A DNA stretch of 64,000 nt from Microcoleus sp. EPA2 (GTDB taxonomy: Bacteria > Cyanobacteriota > Cyanobacteriia > Cyanobacteriales > Microcoleaceae): assembly GCA_020882975.1 (NCBI GenBank), contig JAHRFD010000014.1:1-64000 (forward strand), given 5' to 3'. The notes under the pieces are model-generated. The model worked only from the letters and a program-made list of their open reading frames with translations. It made no database searches and was not told the origin of the DNA. How positions within the stretch are numbered: the stretch's first letter is position 1; the number at the start of each line of letters is the position of its first letter. Position numbers and translations under genes: made by a program. Positions 32,943-42,706 of this stretch are shown one piece after another.

Positions 32943-33194
32943 TTACGCTCCAGGAACAGTCATTGACACGCCATTATCCGTCGGCTTAAACTTCAATAAA
33001 AAAGGGACAGCTTTTTGCGCCCAAGCTTTGACAGGCGTGTAATTTCTAGCATCTTCTCCGAAACAAATTTCCAGCATATCCGTGTGAATTATCCCCGGAT
33101 TTAAAGGAATCGCCGCCATCCCCCGTGGCAATTCTTGAGCTAAGGCTTTGGTCAGTCCTTGACTTACTCCTGTAATTAAAATGATTTTTTTCAT
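32943..33194 (-). pseudogene. short-chain dehydrogenase with large in-frame internal deletion
   Basis: Only 83 residues remain of a normally about 230-residue SDR. The N terminus MKKIILITGVSQGL is a Rossmann start (TGxxxGxG region, with the last Gly changed). It joins directly to TKALAQELPRGMAAIPLNPGIIHTDM, which belongs after the active-site Tyr-x3-Lys in intact homologues. NAD-binding core and catalytic residues are therefore missing. The C terminus (NYTPVKAWAQKAVPFLL, VTVPGA-like end) is intact. The frame is open, so the deletion was in frame. It is very unlikely to be an active enzyme. Confidence 0.7.
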
Positions 33195-33271
33195 AAATTT
33201 GTGTGAATTGTTAAATAAAGTAATAGAATACATTGTACATAGGTAATTGACAATTTTATAGGCAGGAATAG

Positions 33272-34384
<1,113 letters not shown>

Positions 34385-34516
34385 AGGAAGTCAACGATGC
34401 CCAGCAATCTTGGCAGAGTCCTTACAAGCAAATCAAACTTCTCAATTATCTCTTCCTCTGCGCCCTCTGCGCCCTCTGCGGTAAAAAAATCCATCCCCAA
34501 AAAAAAGAGAATTCAA

Positions 34517-35371
34517 ATGATATCCCAATCCCTAAAACTCCACCAACAATATAAAACCTGCGGCGGAAAACTCGGCTATTATAGCCATCAATCCTCAGCC
34601 TGCAATAGCGAAATGAAATTCGCCGTTTACCAACCACCACAAGCCGAATATCAACCCGTACCAATTCTATATTTCCTCTCAGGATTAACCTGCACAGAAG
34701 AAAACTTCACGATCAAATCTGGAGCCCAACAATTTGCAGCAAAATATGGATTAATGCTAGTAGTACCCGATACTAGCCCACGCAATACAGGCATTCCCGG
34801 CGAAGACGACAATTCGGATTTAGGAAGTGGCGCGGGTTTTTATATTGATGCCACAGCAGCACCTTGGAATGCTCACTATCGGATGTACAGTTATGTTGTC
34901 GATGAATTACCTAAATTAATCGCTGAAAATTTTCCAGTCATCCCGGAAAAACAGGGAATTTTTGGTCATTCTATGGGCGGACATGGGGCTTTAATTTGTG
35001 CGTTAAAAAATAGCGATCGCTATCTTTCAGTTTCCGCTTTTGCGCCTATTTGCGCGCCCATGCACAGCCCTTTAGGACAAAAGATTTTCACTCACTACCT
35101 CGGTGAAAATCGGGAGGATTGGCGGGCTTGGGACGCGAGTGAATTAGTGCTGAAAGCACCATATAATGGTTCAATTTTAATTGATTGTGGCACGGCAGAC
35201 TCCTATCTGGCTGACGGGCAATTGTTGCCGGAAGTTTTTGCAGAAGCTTGTGCAAAAGCGGGACAGGTGTTAAATTTAAGAATGCAGGAAGGTTACGATC
35301 ACAGCTATTATTTTGTTGCGAGTTTTATGGAGGATCATATTCAGCATCATGCTGCTGTTTTGTGCGGGTAG
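34517..35371 (+). CDS. frmB: S-formylglutathione hydrolase
   Basis: A 284-residue alpha/beta hydrolase of the esterase D family, releasing formate from S-formylglutathione. I start at the ATG at 34517 (MISQSLKLHQQYKTCGG). The 40 codons upstream lie in a CCTCTGCG repeat region and are not typical of the family. The nucleophile is in GHSMGGHGA (Ser about 152), with the acid Asp near DCGTADSYL and the His in EGYDHSYYF. It follows frmA directly in the same direction. A repeat-derived hairpin lies after it. Confidence 0.92.
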   Translation: MISQSLKLHQQYKTCGGKLGYYSHQSSACNSEMKFAVYQPPQAEYQPVPILYFLSGLTCTEENFTIKSGAQQFAAKYGLMLVVPDTSPRNTGIPGEDDNSDLGSGAGFYIDATAAPWNAHYRMYSYVVDELPKLIAENFPVIPEKQGIFGHSMGGHGALICALKNSDRYLSVSAFAPICAPMHSPLGQKIFTHYLGENREDWRAWDASELVLKAPYNGSILIDCGTADSYLADGQLLPEVFAEACAKAGQVLNLRMQEGYDHSYYFVASFMEDHIQHHAAVLCG

Positions 35372-35464
35372 TTTGTAGCAGGGGAAGCCGCCGCATGATA
35401 ACTGGTTCCTAGGAAGAGCCTCGAATGACTGCCATCAAATTTGGAGGCAGAGCCTCCGGATCTG

Positions 35465-35490
35465 CGTTACCAGGCCAGAGCCTGGTAACG
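35465..35490. terminator. 11-bp hairpin between frmB and ilvE
   Basis: CGTTACCAGGC pairs perfectly with GCCTGGTAACG around a 4-nt loop. A second GAGGC-AGA-GCCTC hairpin lies just left at about 35443. The genes on both sides converge, so it may terminate both. The sequence type (CCAGGC...GCCTGG) is a common dispersed repeat in this kind of genome. Confidence 0.6.
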
Positions 35491-35520
35491 AGTGAAACGA
35501 GGGAATGCGTAGATTATGGA

Positions 35521-36435
35521 TTAATTTAGGTTAATCGGAAATACCCAATCTTTGTACTTGCTATCGCGATTTTCGATGATTCCAGTCAATTTTTCCAATA
35601 TCTTTTCAGTGATTGGTCGCTCTTTTGGTAAATGATAGTTTTCGATGCGCTTAATTGGGGTAACTTTAGCTGCGGTGCCGCACAGGAATATTTCATCAGC
35701 AATCAATAATTCTGATTTGTCAACTGGTCTTTCTATGACTTCAATTCCTAAGTCTCTGGCGATAGTTATTATGCTGTCTCTGGTGATTCCTTCGAGAATA
35801 TCTTGCTCGAAACCTGGTGTCACTAATTTACCGTTTCGGGCGACAAATATATTCATTCCTGAAGCTTCGCTGACTTTTCCTTGACTATTCATCATGATAG
35901 CTTCGTCAAAGCCAGATTGTACTGCTTCTGTTTTGGCTAAGGCTGAGGTGATGTAAGCACCGCTAATTTTTCCTCTCAAGGGTAAACTGCGGTCTTCTTG
36001 GCGATACCATGAGCTAATTCTACAGTTGACTCCTTCCTTGGGCAAATAGTCGGAAAGTTCTAATCCGTAGACAAAAAAGTCTGTGTCTACGTTGTGGAGT
36101 CTGGGGGCGATTCCCAAACTTGATGTGTAGACAAATGGGCGGATATAAAAAGATTTGGTGGGCTGATTTTTTTTGACAAAATCAGTGATTATTGATTGTA
36201 TTTTGTCGGCGGGCAAATCGCATTGCAGGAAGCTGGCACTTTGGCTTAATCTTTGACAGTGGCGGTCTAGTCTAAATAGTAAGATGCGATCGCCATTTTC
36301 GGGATCGGGAATTCCGCGCAAACCGCCCAAGACTCCGGTTCCGTAGTGCAGTGCGTGGGTGGCTATGGAGATTTTGGCGTCGGTAAATGGCAGGAATTGA
36401 TTTTGAAAGTAGGCAATGGGGAGAAAACTATCCAT
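35521..36435 (-). CDS. ilvE: branched-chain amino acid aminotransferase
   Basis: A 304-residue fold-type IV PLP aminotransferase making Leu, Ile and Val from their 2-oxo acids. Visible: FTDAKISIATHALHYGTGVLGG near the start (key part ISIATHALHYG), RLDRHCQRL, the PLP lysine in GKISGAYITSALAKTEA and the class IV signature region DEAIMMNSQGKVSEASGMNIF. The C-terminal part has GITRDSIITIARDLG and IFLCGTAAKVTPI. Branched-chain specificity is inferred from overall similarity. Single gene. Confidence 0.9.
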   Translation of the reverse strand: MDSFLPIAYFQNQFLPFTDAKISIATHALHYGTGVLGGLRGIPDPENGDRILLFRLDRHCQRLSQSASFLQCDLPADKIQSIITDFVKKNQPTKSFYIRPFVYTSSLGIAPRLHNVDTDFFVYGLELSDYLPKEGVNCRISSWYRQEDRSLPLRGKISGAYITSALAKTEAVQSGFDEAIMMNSQGKVSEASGMNIFVARNGKLVTPGFEQDILEGITRDSIITIARDLGIEVIERPVDKSELLIADEIFLCGTAAKVTPIKRIENYHLPKERPITEKILEKLTGIIENRDSKYKDWVFPINLN

Positions 36436-36608
36436 GATTCAAGCTAGCGATGAGTTTTTCAGTCCGCGAGGAAAGGTGAATTTGGTTATATTACCATAAG
36501 TTATTATTTTGTTGTTTAAGAGAATTGTAAAACTTTAAAAAGTTATCTCCTTTTGGTTGATAATTGTTTTGGGAAAGATTTGGTTAAATTACAAATAAAG
36601 AGGTAGCT

Positions 36609-36977
36609 ATGGCGCGGAAATGTTTTATCATTGAAATGGGCATGGGTATCGACCAGCACGGGCAAGAACCGACGGTAGCGGCGGCTAGGGCGGTCCGAAA
36701 TGCGATCGCCAATAATGCTTTACTCGGTGTCTGGGAAGTGGCGGGTTTGACCGATCCAAATCAAATGATTGTGGAGGTAAAGGTGGCCGTTCCTTATCCG
36801 GAACAAGTGCGAAGGGATGAGGTTTTGGCGGTATTGCCTTTTGGGGAAAAATCTCTGATTGTTGAGCAAGGTGGGATGGTGGTGGCTGGAAGGGCGATCG
36901 CATCTCTGAATGATAAAAATGATGAAATGTTGATTGCGGTAGCGGCGGTGACAGTTTTTGTGGACACTCAAGACTAA
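36609..36977 (+). CDS. Lin0512 family conserved protein
   Basis: A 122-residue protein. The pattern CFIIEMGMGIDQHGQEPTVAAARAVRNAI (key part EMGMGIDQHGQ, about 8-18) and the C-terminal VAAVTVFVD are typical of the Lin0512 family, of unknown function, found in cyanobacteria and Firmicutes. GAGGTAGCT precedes the ATG. Single gene, divergent from ilvE. Confidence 0.85.
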   Translation: MARKCFIIEMGMGIDQHGQEPTVAAARAVRNAIANNALLGVWEVAGLTDPNQMIVEVKVAVPYPEQVRRDEVLAVLPFGEKSLIVEQGGMVVAGRAIASLNDKNDEMLIAVAAVTVFVDTQD

Positions 36978-37079
36978 TTTTCGACTGTTTGAATGGATGG
37001 GTGAAGTGCGAAGTCCGATCGCGCTAACCCCGATCTAGTAAAACAATTTAAACAAACACAACTATAAAATCATAACACC

Positions 37080-38291
37080 ATGTTAAAAGAAGTTAGAATA
37101 GAAAATTACAAATCGATTCACAAGCTGAAACTGGAGTTAGGACGAGTAACCGTGTTGATTGGTGAGAATGGTTGCGGCAAGAGTAATATCTTAGAGGCGA
37201 TCGCCCTAGCTTCTGCGGCGGCTGATGATAAACTGGATAACGAGTTTCTAGCATCTAGGGGTATTAGAGTTACGGAACCTCAATTAATGCGATCGGCTTT
37301 TGAAAAAGAGAATCTTACTAAAGAAATTAAAATTGATTTAATAGGAAATGATCGACAACCATTTAGTTGTGTTTTAGAAAATGATAACTCTCCCTATTCT
37401 AAGTGGCTTAACAAAATCGATTTTTATAGTTTTATTGTTCCAGCGATAAACTTTATCAATGACAATAAAAATCATCTAGAAAATACTTTTAATATTCAGG
37501 AAGAATACGAGAACGAGCCAAATAAATTGTCTATAGAACAAGCAAGCCAGGAATTAAAACTCAGAGAGTTAGTAAAAAGCGGAGATAAGATACTACAATC
37601 ATTGCAAAGACATTCTAAAATGTTTGCTATACGTGAATTTATCATTTATTCTCCTGAAAACCAAGCATTACGAACTTTTGAAAAAGAAGGACAAATTCAA
37701 CCATTAGGAATTAATGGAGAAGGCTTATTTAAACTTTTAAAAGTTTTGAATTCAGATGAAAACCAAGAGCCACTTAATGAAATCAAGAAAAAACTGCAAT
37801 TGATAGATTGGTTTCAAGATTTTGAAGCTCCTCCAAATTTATCCAATATTCAAAACTATCTCCAAATTAAAGATAGATACTTAGATCCAGATTTAGCTTA
37901 CTTCGACCAACGAAGTTCTAATGAAGGCTTTTTATTTTTGCTTTTTTACTTGGCTTTATTTATTAGCGATATCACACCTAAATTTTTTGCAATTGATAAC
38001 ATTGATGCTTCCCTCAACCCTCGATTATGTCGCAGGTTAATCCAAGAATTAGTTGAATTAGCAAAAAAACACGACAAACAAGTTATATTTACAACCCACA
38101 ACCCGGCAGTTTTGGATGGTTTGGATTTAGATGATGATGAACAACGCTTGTTGGTGATTTATCGTAACCAATTAGGTCATACTAAAGCCAGACGTATTCT
38201 CAAACCTAAACCTCTCGAAGGACAGGAACCTGTTAGACTGTCCGAGGCTTTTTTGAGGGGCTATATTGGAGGACTTCCTAAGAATTTTTAA
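37080..38291 (+). CDS. AAA/OLD-like ATPase of a probable defence pair
   Basis: A 403-residue ATPase of the SMC/OLD-like AAA group. Walker A is GENGCGKS (28-35), after MLKEVRIENYKSI. A signature-like RSSNEG lies at 278-283. The Walker B region is FFAIDNIDASLNPRL (302-316), where the residue after Asp306 is Asn rather than the usual Glu. H-loop: TTHNPAVLDGLDL (338-350). The middle (90-270) is variable and probably the sensor or partner-binding part. The next gene starts one base after its stop and encodes a TOPRIM-like protein. This arrangement resembles PARIS- and OLD-type anti-phage pairs. Confidence 0.8.
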   Translation: MLKEVRIENYKSIHKLKLELGRVTVLIGENGCGKSNILEAIALASAAADDKLDNEFLASRGIRVTEPQLMRSAFEKENLTKEIKIDLIGNDRQPFSCVLENDNSPYSKWLNKIDFYSFIVPAINFINDNKNHLENTFNIQEEYENEPNKLSIEQASQELKLRELVKSGDKILQSLQRHSKMFAIREFIIYSPENQALRTFEKEGQIQPLGINGEGLFKLLKVLNSDENQEPLNEIKKKLQLIDWFQDFEAPPNLSNIQNYLQIKDRYLDPDLAYFDQRSSNEGFLFLLFYLALFISDITPKFFAIDNIDASLNPRLCRRLIQELVELAKKHDKQVIFTTHNPAVLDGLDLDDDEQRLLVIYRNQLGHTKARRILKPKPLEGQEPVRLSEAFLRGYIGGLPKNF

Positions 38292-38292
38292 T

Positions 38293-38967
38293 ATGATTAA
38301 TTTAGGATTAATTACTGAGGGATTGACTGACCAGATTGTGATTGAAAATATTTTACGAGGGTATTTCAACAATCCCGATCTAGATATTACATGGCTTCAA
38401 CCAGAAAGAGATGAAAATGACGAAAACAAATTTACAGGTTATGGTAGTTGGAGTCAAGTTTTTGCTTATTGCCGTTCAATAGATTTTCAATTATCCTTTC
38501 AATCTAATGATTATATAATTATCCAAATAGATACGGATGTTTCAGAAGAGTATGGTATCCCACAGCAAGATGAAAATGGTGAATTTACTCCTGAAGAGTT
38601 GATTGTAAAAGTGATTGAAAAGTTTAAACAGGAAATTGGCGAAGATTTCTACAGTAAATGTCAACAGCAAATCATTTGGGCTATATCAGTACACTCTATT
38701 GAGTGTTGGTTGTTGCCACTTTATTATCAAGACAAGAAGAAAAAGTCTAAATTAAAGAATTGTTTAGAGACGTTAAATAAGGAACTTATAAAGAAACATA
38801 ATTTTAGAATTGACGCTAAGAATCCCGAATATTATAGGACAATTTCCCAACAATATAGCAAGCATAAAGTTTTGATGGCTTGTTACCAAGACAATCCCAG
38901 TTTGAACAGTTTTGTGGTAGAGATTGCAAGCAAAGAAATTGTGATGGTTTTAGAAGACGAGTGGTAA
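38293..38967 (+). CDS. TOPRIM-like (OLD/DUF4276-type) putative nuclease
   Basis: A 224-residue protein. The TOPRIM pattern is visible as LGLITEGLTDQIVIENIL (Glu9) and IIIQIDTDVSEE (Asp80, Asp82), i.e. E...DxD for metal binding. The segment VHSIECWLLPLYY (about 133-145) resembles a conserved block of RloB/DUF4276-type proteins. The ATG at 38293 follows the ATPase stop with one base between, so translation is probably coupled. It likely acts as the effector nuclease or primase-like partner of the ATPase. The role in phage defence is inferred. Confidence 0.75.
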   Translation: MINLGLITEGLTDQIVIENILRGYFNNPDLDITWLQPERDENDENKFTGYGSWSQVFAYCRSIDFQLSFQSNDYIIIQIDTDVSEEYGIPQQDENGEFTPEELIVKVIEKFKQEIGEDFYSKCQQQIIWAISVHSIECWLLPLYYQDKKKKSKLKNCLETLNKELIKKHNFRIDAKNPEYYRTISQQYSKHKVLMACYQDNPSLNSFVVEIASKEIVMVLEDEW

Positions 38968-39000
38968 ACTTAGCAAATTTTGGATAAACTTTTCCACTGG

Positions 39001-40074
39001 CTAAACTTCCGACTCCAATTCACTCACCCGCAACTGCACCGGTAACTCTACAGGATTCAATTCAGATGACTCTAATAAACCTGTAGCTTCTTCCTCAGCA
39101 TTTACTTCGCCGTCGCGCACTTTTCGCCATTTATCAGCCAAAGTATCCCGCTGATTAATCAAATAAATGCTCACCAAAGTTAACCCAACTCCCATCGATT
39201 GCAGCGGATTCAGGACTTCACCCAAAAACAAATTGCCGAACAATAAGGCAAAAACTGGTGTTAAAAATGTTAAAGAACTTAAACTGGTGAGACTGCCGCT
39301 TGAAGCAAAATAAAAGAACAAACCGTAGGCGATCGCACTTCCGAACACTGTAGAATAACCTAACGCCATCCAACCCGAAAAATCGATATTGACAAATTGC
39401 TCAGATTCTGTTGCAGCCGAAATTGCTAACAGTGGCAAACCACCCAAAATCATGTGCCAACCAGTCGCCACCACTGGGTCAACATAACGGCAAACCCAGC
39501 GCACCAAAACCGTACCCACAGCCATCGACAAGGCTGCCAACAGCATCAGCCATTCTCCACCCTCAAACAACTGTCCGACATCAGCAGAAACCTGGACATT
39601 TTCAGGATGAAACAGTCCCAAAATCCAGCTATCCGGCAACCCAATTAAACTAATCCCAATCACACCAATAACTAATCCCAACCAGCCCCAAAAACCAATT
39701 TTTTCTTGAAACAGCCACAAACACAATATCGCCACAGCTAGCGGCTGAGAGTCAATCATCACCGAACCTAAACCCGCACCGGTTCTGGCCAAACCTTCTG
39801 CTAAAAAGCCTTGAAACAAAGTACCGTCAACTAAGGCAAACAACGAAATCCACAGCCAAGCTTTCCAGCCCTGGGGCTGTGATTTTCCCATAAAGGCGGC
39901 GGCTAGGAGCACCAACACGCCTGCCGGCATCAAACGCACGACAGCCACAAACAGCGGAGTCGTGTGGGGCATGACTCCTTTCATGGCTACCATGGCGGTT
40001 CCCCACAGGAAAAACGGCGCAATTAGCAACAGTGGCGCGAAAGGCAGTTTGGAATCGGTAATTTTTAGCTGCAT
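39001..40074 (-). CDS. EamA/DMT family transporter
   Basis: A 357-residue inner-membrane protein with ten predicted helices in two EamA halves (first from about 13, with FFLWGTAMVAMKGV; second from about 172, with LAALSMAVGTVLVRWV). The last 50 residues form a hydrophilic acidic tail (EVNAEEEATGLLESSELN, key part NAEEEATGLLE). Members export amino acids, metabolites or drugs; the substrate here is unknown. Convergent with the TOPRIM gene. Confidence 0.88.
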   Translation of the reverse strand: MQLKITDSKLPFAPLLLIAPFFLWGTAMVAMKGVMPHTTPLFVAVVRLMPAGVLVLLAAAFMGKSQPQGWKAWLWISLFALVDGTLFQGFLAEGLARTGAGLGSVMIDSQPLAVAILCLWLFQEKIGFWGWLGLVIGVIGISLIGLPDSWILGLFHPENVQVSADVGQLFEGGEWLMLLAALSMAVGTVLVRWVCRYVDPVVATGWHMILGGLPLLAISAATESEQFVNIDFSGWMALGYSTVFGSAIAYGLFFYFASSGSLTSLSSLTFLTPVFALLFGNLFLGEVLNPLQSMGVGLTLVSIYLINQRDTLADKWRKVRDGEVNAEEEATGLLESSELNPVELPVQLRVSELESEV

Positions 40075-40290
40075 GGCGGAGGGCTCCTGATAATTGATGA
40101 GAGTGACTCTCGTGGTGATGATGTAGTTTTGTTAAGCAATTTTTACAATTATATATTGATGTTGGATGAAGTGCGATCGGACTCTGTGGGGGTAAGGGGG
40201 TAACTTCTTCGTTGTTCCTGCTTCGTTCTTCCTTCGGATAAGGCACACTATAAGTTAGCTACACAATTTCACATTGCGCGAAAACTGCCC

Positions 40291-41109
40291 ATGATTTGGC
40301 CATTCAAGCCTCGCTACCGTAAACAAATCGCTCACATCGAAATCACTGGCGCCATTGCTGGAGAAACTCGCAAACGAGTTCTAGAAGCCCTCAAAACCGT
40401 TGAAGAACGCAAATTTCCCGCTTTGCTGCTGCGGATAGACTCTCCTGGTGGCACTGTGGGGGATTCCCAGGAAATTTACAGCGCCCTGAAGCGTTTGGGC
40501 GAAAAAGTCAAAATAGTTGCCAGTTTTGGCAATATTTCGGCTTCTGGGGGAGTTTACATCGGTATGGGTGCCGAATATATCGTGGCTAATCCAGGTACGA
40601 TTACCGGTAGCATTGGTGTAATTATCCGGGGTAATAATCTAGAACGGCTATTGGAAAAGGTCGGTGTTTCTTTTAAGGTCATCAAATCTGGGCCATATAA
40701 AGATATTTTGTCATTCGATCGCGAATTAACCTCACCAGAACAGCAAATTTTGCAAGATTTGATCGACACCAGCTATCAGCAATTCATAGAAACAGTGGCG
40801 GTAGCCCGAAAACTGCCTATTGAACAAGTTAAAAGTTTTGCCGATGGTCGTGTTTTCACGGGCCAGCAAGCCTTAGAGTTGGGTTTGGTGGATAGATTGG
40901 GTACTCAAGAGGATGCCCGTCGCCAGACTGCCGAACTGGCGGGACTTGACCCGGAAAAAACTGAGTTGTGCACTCTGGAAAAACCAAAACCTTTCCTAAA
41001 TCGCGTCTTGGGGAGTAGTCTGGATACATCGGGGCTTTCAGCTTACAAAAGTTGGCTGGAATTCGAGCTGTCTGCTAGTGGTTTGCCACTGTGGCTGTAT
41101 CGCCCGTGA
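40291..41109 (+). CDS. signal peptide peptidase SppA, 36K type
   Basis: A 272-residue S49 family protease, the short single-domain form. The nucleophile Ser is in FGNISASGGVYIGMG (about residue 87) and the Lys base in IKSGPYKDILSF (about 139). RIDSPGGTVGDSQEIY is the conserved first strand region. The N terminus lacks a clear membrane helix (MIWPFKPRYRKQIAHIEI). It is a second SppA paralogue in this window beside the 67K gene at 29917. A repeat block follows. Confidence 0.9.
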   Translation: MIWPFKPRYRKQIAHIEITGAIAGETRKRVLEALKTVEERKFPALLLRIDSPGGTVGDSQEIYSALKRLGEKVKIVASFGNISASGGVYIGMGAEYIVANPGTITGSIGVIIRGNNLERLLEKVGVSFKVIKSGPYKDILSFDRELTSPEQQILQDLIDTSYQQFIETVAVARKLPIEQVKSFADGRVFTGQQALELGLVDRLGTQEDARRQTAELAGLDPEKTELCTLEKPKPFLNRVLGSSLDTSGLSAYKSWLEFELSASGLPLWLYRP

Positions 41110-41112
41110 TTA

Positions 41113-41290
41113 AATAAATTAGTTATTAGTGATTAGTCATTAGTCATTAGTCATTAGTCAGCAGTCAGCAGTCAGCGGTCATTAGCTAACAAGTCAAGAT
41201 TGCTGAGCGCAAATACCTAACAGCTAACGAATAACTAATGACCAATAACTAATGACCAATAACTAATCACTAATAACTAATGACTAATAA
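41113..41290. repeat. self-complementary tandem repeat block before aroH
   Basis: The left half repeats GTCATTA and AGTCAGC. The right half repeats AATAACTAATGACC. The halves are complementary, giving a long imperfect hairpin. The right edge contains an ATG (41280) in frame with aroH that is part of the repeat. Confidence 0.7.
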
Positions 41291-41312
41291 CAAAAAAATG
41301 GAGAATATTTGC

Positions 41313-41705
41313 GTGGAATGGCAAGTGCGGGCGATTCGCGGGGCAACTACTGCCAGCGACAATTCGGTAGAAGCAATTCGAGATGCGGTGAGAGAATTAT
41401 TAGATGAATTAGAAGCAAGAAATCATTTAGATCCTGAATTAATTATTAGTGCTACGTTTTCTGTCACTCGTGATTTAGATGCTGTGTTTCCTGCCGCGAT
41501 CGCCCGCGAACGTCCCCGTTGGTGTAATGTTCCCTTATTGGACGTGCAGCAGATGTATGTCCAGGGTGCTTTGGAACGTTGCATCCGGTTTTTAATTCAC
41601 GTCAATTGGCCAGCACATACCGAAATTTATCATCCTTATTTGCGGGGAGCTCAAAATTTGCGGCCGGATTGGAATTTAGCAGTTGCGGTGGCTGGGGAGA
41701 AATAA
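41313..41705 (+). CDS. aroH: chorismate mutase, AroH class
   Basis: A 130-residue monofunctional AroH-type mutase converting chorismate to prephenate for Phe/Tyr synthesis. The sequence VEWQVRAIRGATTASDNS starts with GTG at 41313. GGAG 9 nt upstream and the family's usual length (about 125-130) support this start over the ATGs at 41280 and 41298, the first of which is in repeat DNA. Active-site type residues appear in RAIRGATT (Arg7), CNVPLLDVQQM and GALERCIR (Arg about 90), with Tyr in TEIYHPYLRGAQNLRPD. Confidence 0.93.
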   Translation: MEWQVRAIRGATTASDNSVEAIRDAVRELLDELEARNHLDPELIISATFSVTRDLDAVFPAAIARERPRWCNVPLLDVQQMYVQGALERCIRFLIHVNWPAHTEIYHPYLRGAQNLRPDWNLAVAVAGEK

Positions 41706-41781
41706 TAAATTTTTGGCTTAGAGAAGCGATCGCATACTGGTTAATTTTTTTTAGACAAGACTTACGCACGCTTCTACCTAA

Positions 41782-41814
41782 AAAAACCCGGCTTCTTGGA
41801 GAAACCGGGTTTTT
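41782..41814. terminator. bidirectional terminator built from the GAAACCGGGTTT repeat
   Basis: AAAAACCCGGCTTCT pairs with AGAAACCGGGTTTTT around a TGG loop (one G-T type mismatch). The right arm ends in T5 and the left arm starts with A-run, so it works as an intrinsic terminator on both strands between convergent aroH and crtR. Confidence 0.75.
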
Positions 41815-41815
41815 G

Positions 41816-42706
41816 TCAATCAGACGCTTTCTTGTGATGCAACCTAATCCCTAAAAAGATGTCATATATAAAACTCCAAAAGTCCTTTTTCCCTTCTAAT
41901 ATTCCCAAGCTTTGAGGAGAACCTTTTTCATCTAATAGCGGCTTGACAGCTTCATAAGCTGGCTTGTAGTTGTACCAAGGAATTGAAGGCCACAGGTGAT
42001 GAATCAGGTGATAATTCTGACCCAAAATTAAGATATTTAGAATTGGACTAGGATATACTCTGGCATTTTTCCAGCGATCGCGCTCGTGAAATGGACGGTG
42101 TGGCAAATAATCAAAAAATAACCCCAAGGCTAACCCCACCACTAAAGCAGGAGAAAACCAAAAATTCAGCACGTAACCTAAATGGTCGTATTGAATGGAG
42201 ATATACACCACTCCGATCACAAATAAACGGCTGAAAAACCATTCCCAAAGTTCGTTTTTTCGCCACAGTTTGCGCTTAAAGAAGAAAATCTCGTGGTAAA
42301 AAAACCTCGCAGCAATTAACCACAGAGGCCCGCCGGTAGAAACATAATGGTCTGGATCGTTATCTGGATCGTTAACGTGAGCGTGATGCTGCATATGTAC
42401 CCGTGTAAACACGGGAAAAGCAAAACCCAACATCAGGGCGCTACCGTGTCCCAAAATAGCGTTAATGGCGCGATCGCGGTGCGCTGCATTATGAGACGCA
42501 TCGTGAATCACTGTTCCAGCCATGTGCAAAGCCAGAACATTCAGGAAAAAACAGCACCATTGGGGCCATTCCCCATACCAGAAACCCCAGTATGAAATCA
42601 CGATAATCGCTAATGCACTCAAAAATAGCAACAGCGTCGGATTGAAGTCACCTGGAGGACTCAGAAACTCTTTCGGCACTGTCAGTGGCCGTCCTGCCTC
42701 CGACAT
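41816..42706 (-). CDS. crtR: beta-carotene hydroxylase CrtR
   Basis: A 296-residue membrane diiron enzyme that hydroxylates beta-ionone rings to make zeaxanthin and related xanthophylls. The ATG at 42706 (MSEAGRPLTVPKEF) has AAGGAG 11 nt upstream, so I prefer it to the in-frame GTG at 42718. His boxes are HDASHNAAH (about 69-77), HMQHHAHVNDPDNDPDH (key part HMQHHAH, about 104-110) and the late YHLIHHLWPSIPWY (about 231-244). The family assignment to cyanobacterial CrtR rather than CrtZ or a ketolase is strong. Confidence 0.93.
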   Translation of the reverse strand: MSEAGRPLTVPKEFLSPPGDFNPTLLLFLSALAIIVISYWGFWYGEWPQWCCFFLNVLALHMAGTVIHDASHNAAHRDRAINAILGHGSALMLGFAFPVFTRVHMQHHAHVNDPDNDPDHYVSTGGPLWLIAARFFYHEIFFFKRKLWRKNELWEWFFSRLFVIGVVYISIQYDHLGYVLNFWFSPALVVGLALGLFFDYLPHRPFHERDRWKNARVYPSPILNILILGQNYHLIHHLWPSIPWYNYKPAYEAVKPLLDEKGSPQSLGILEGKKDFWSFIYDIFLGIRLHHKKASD

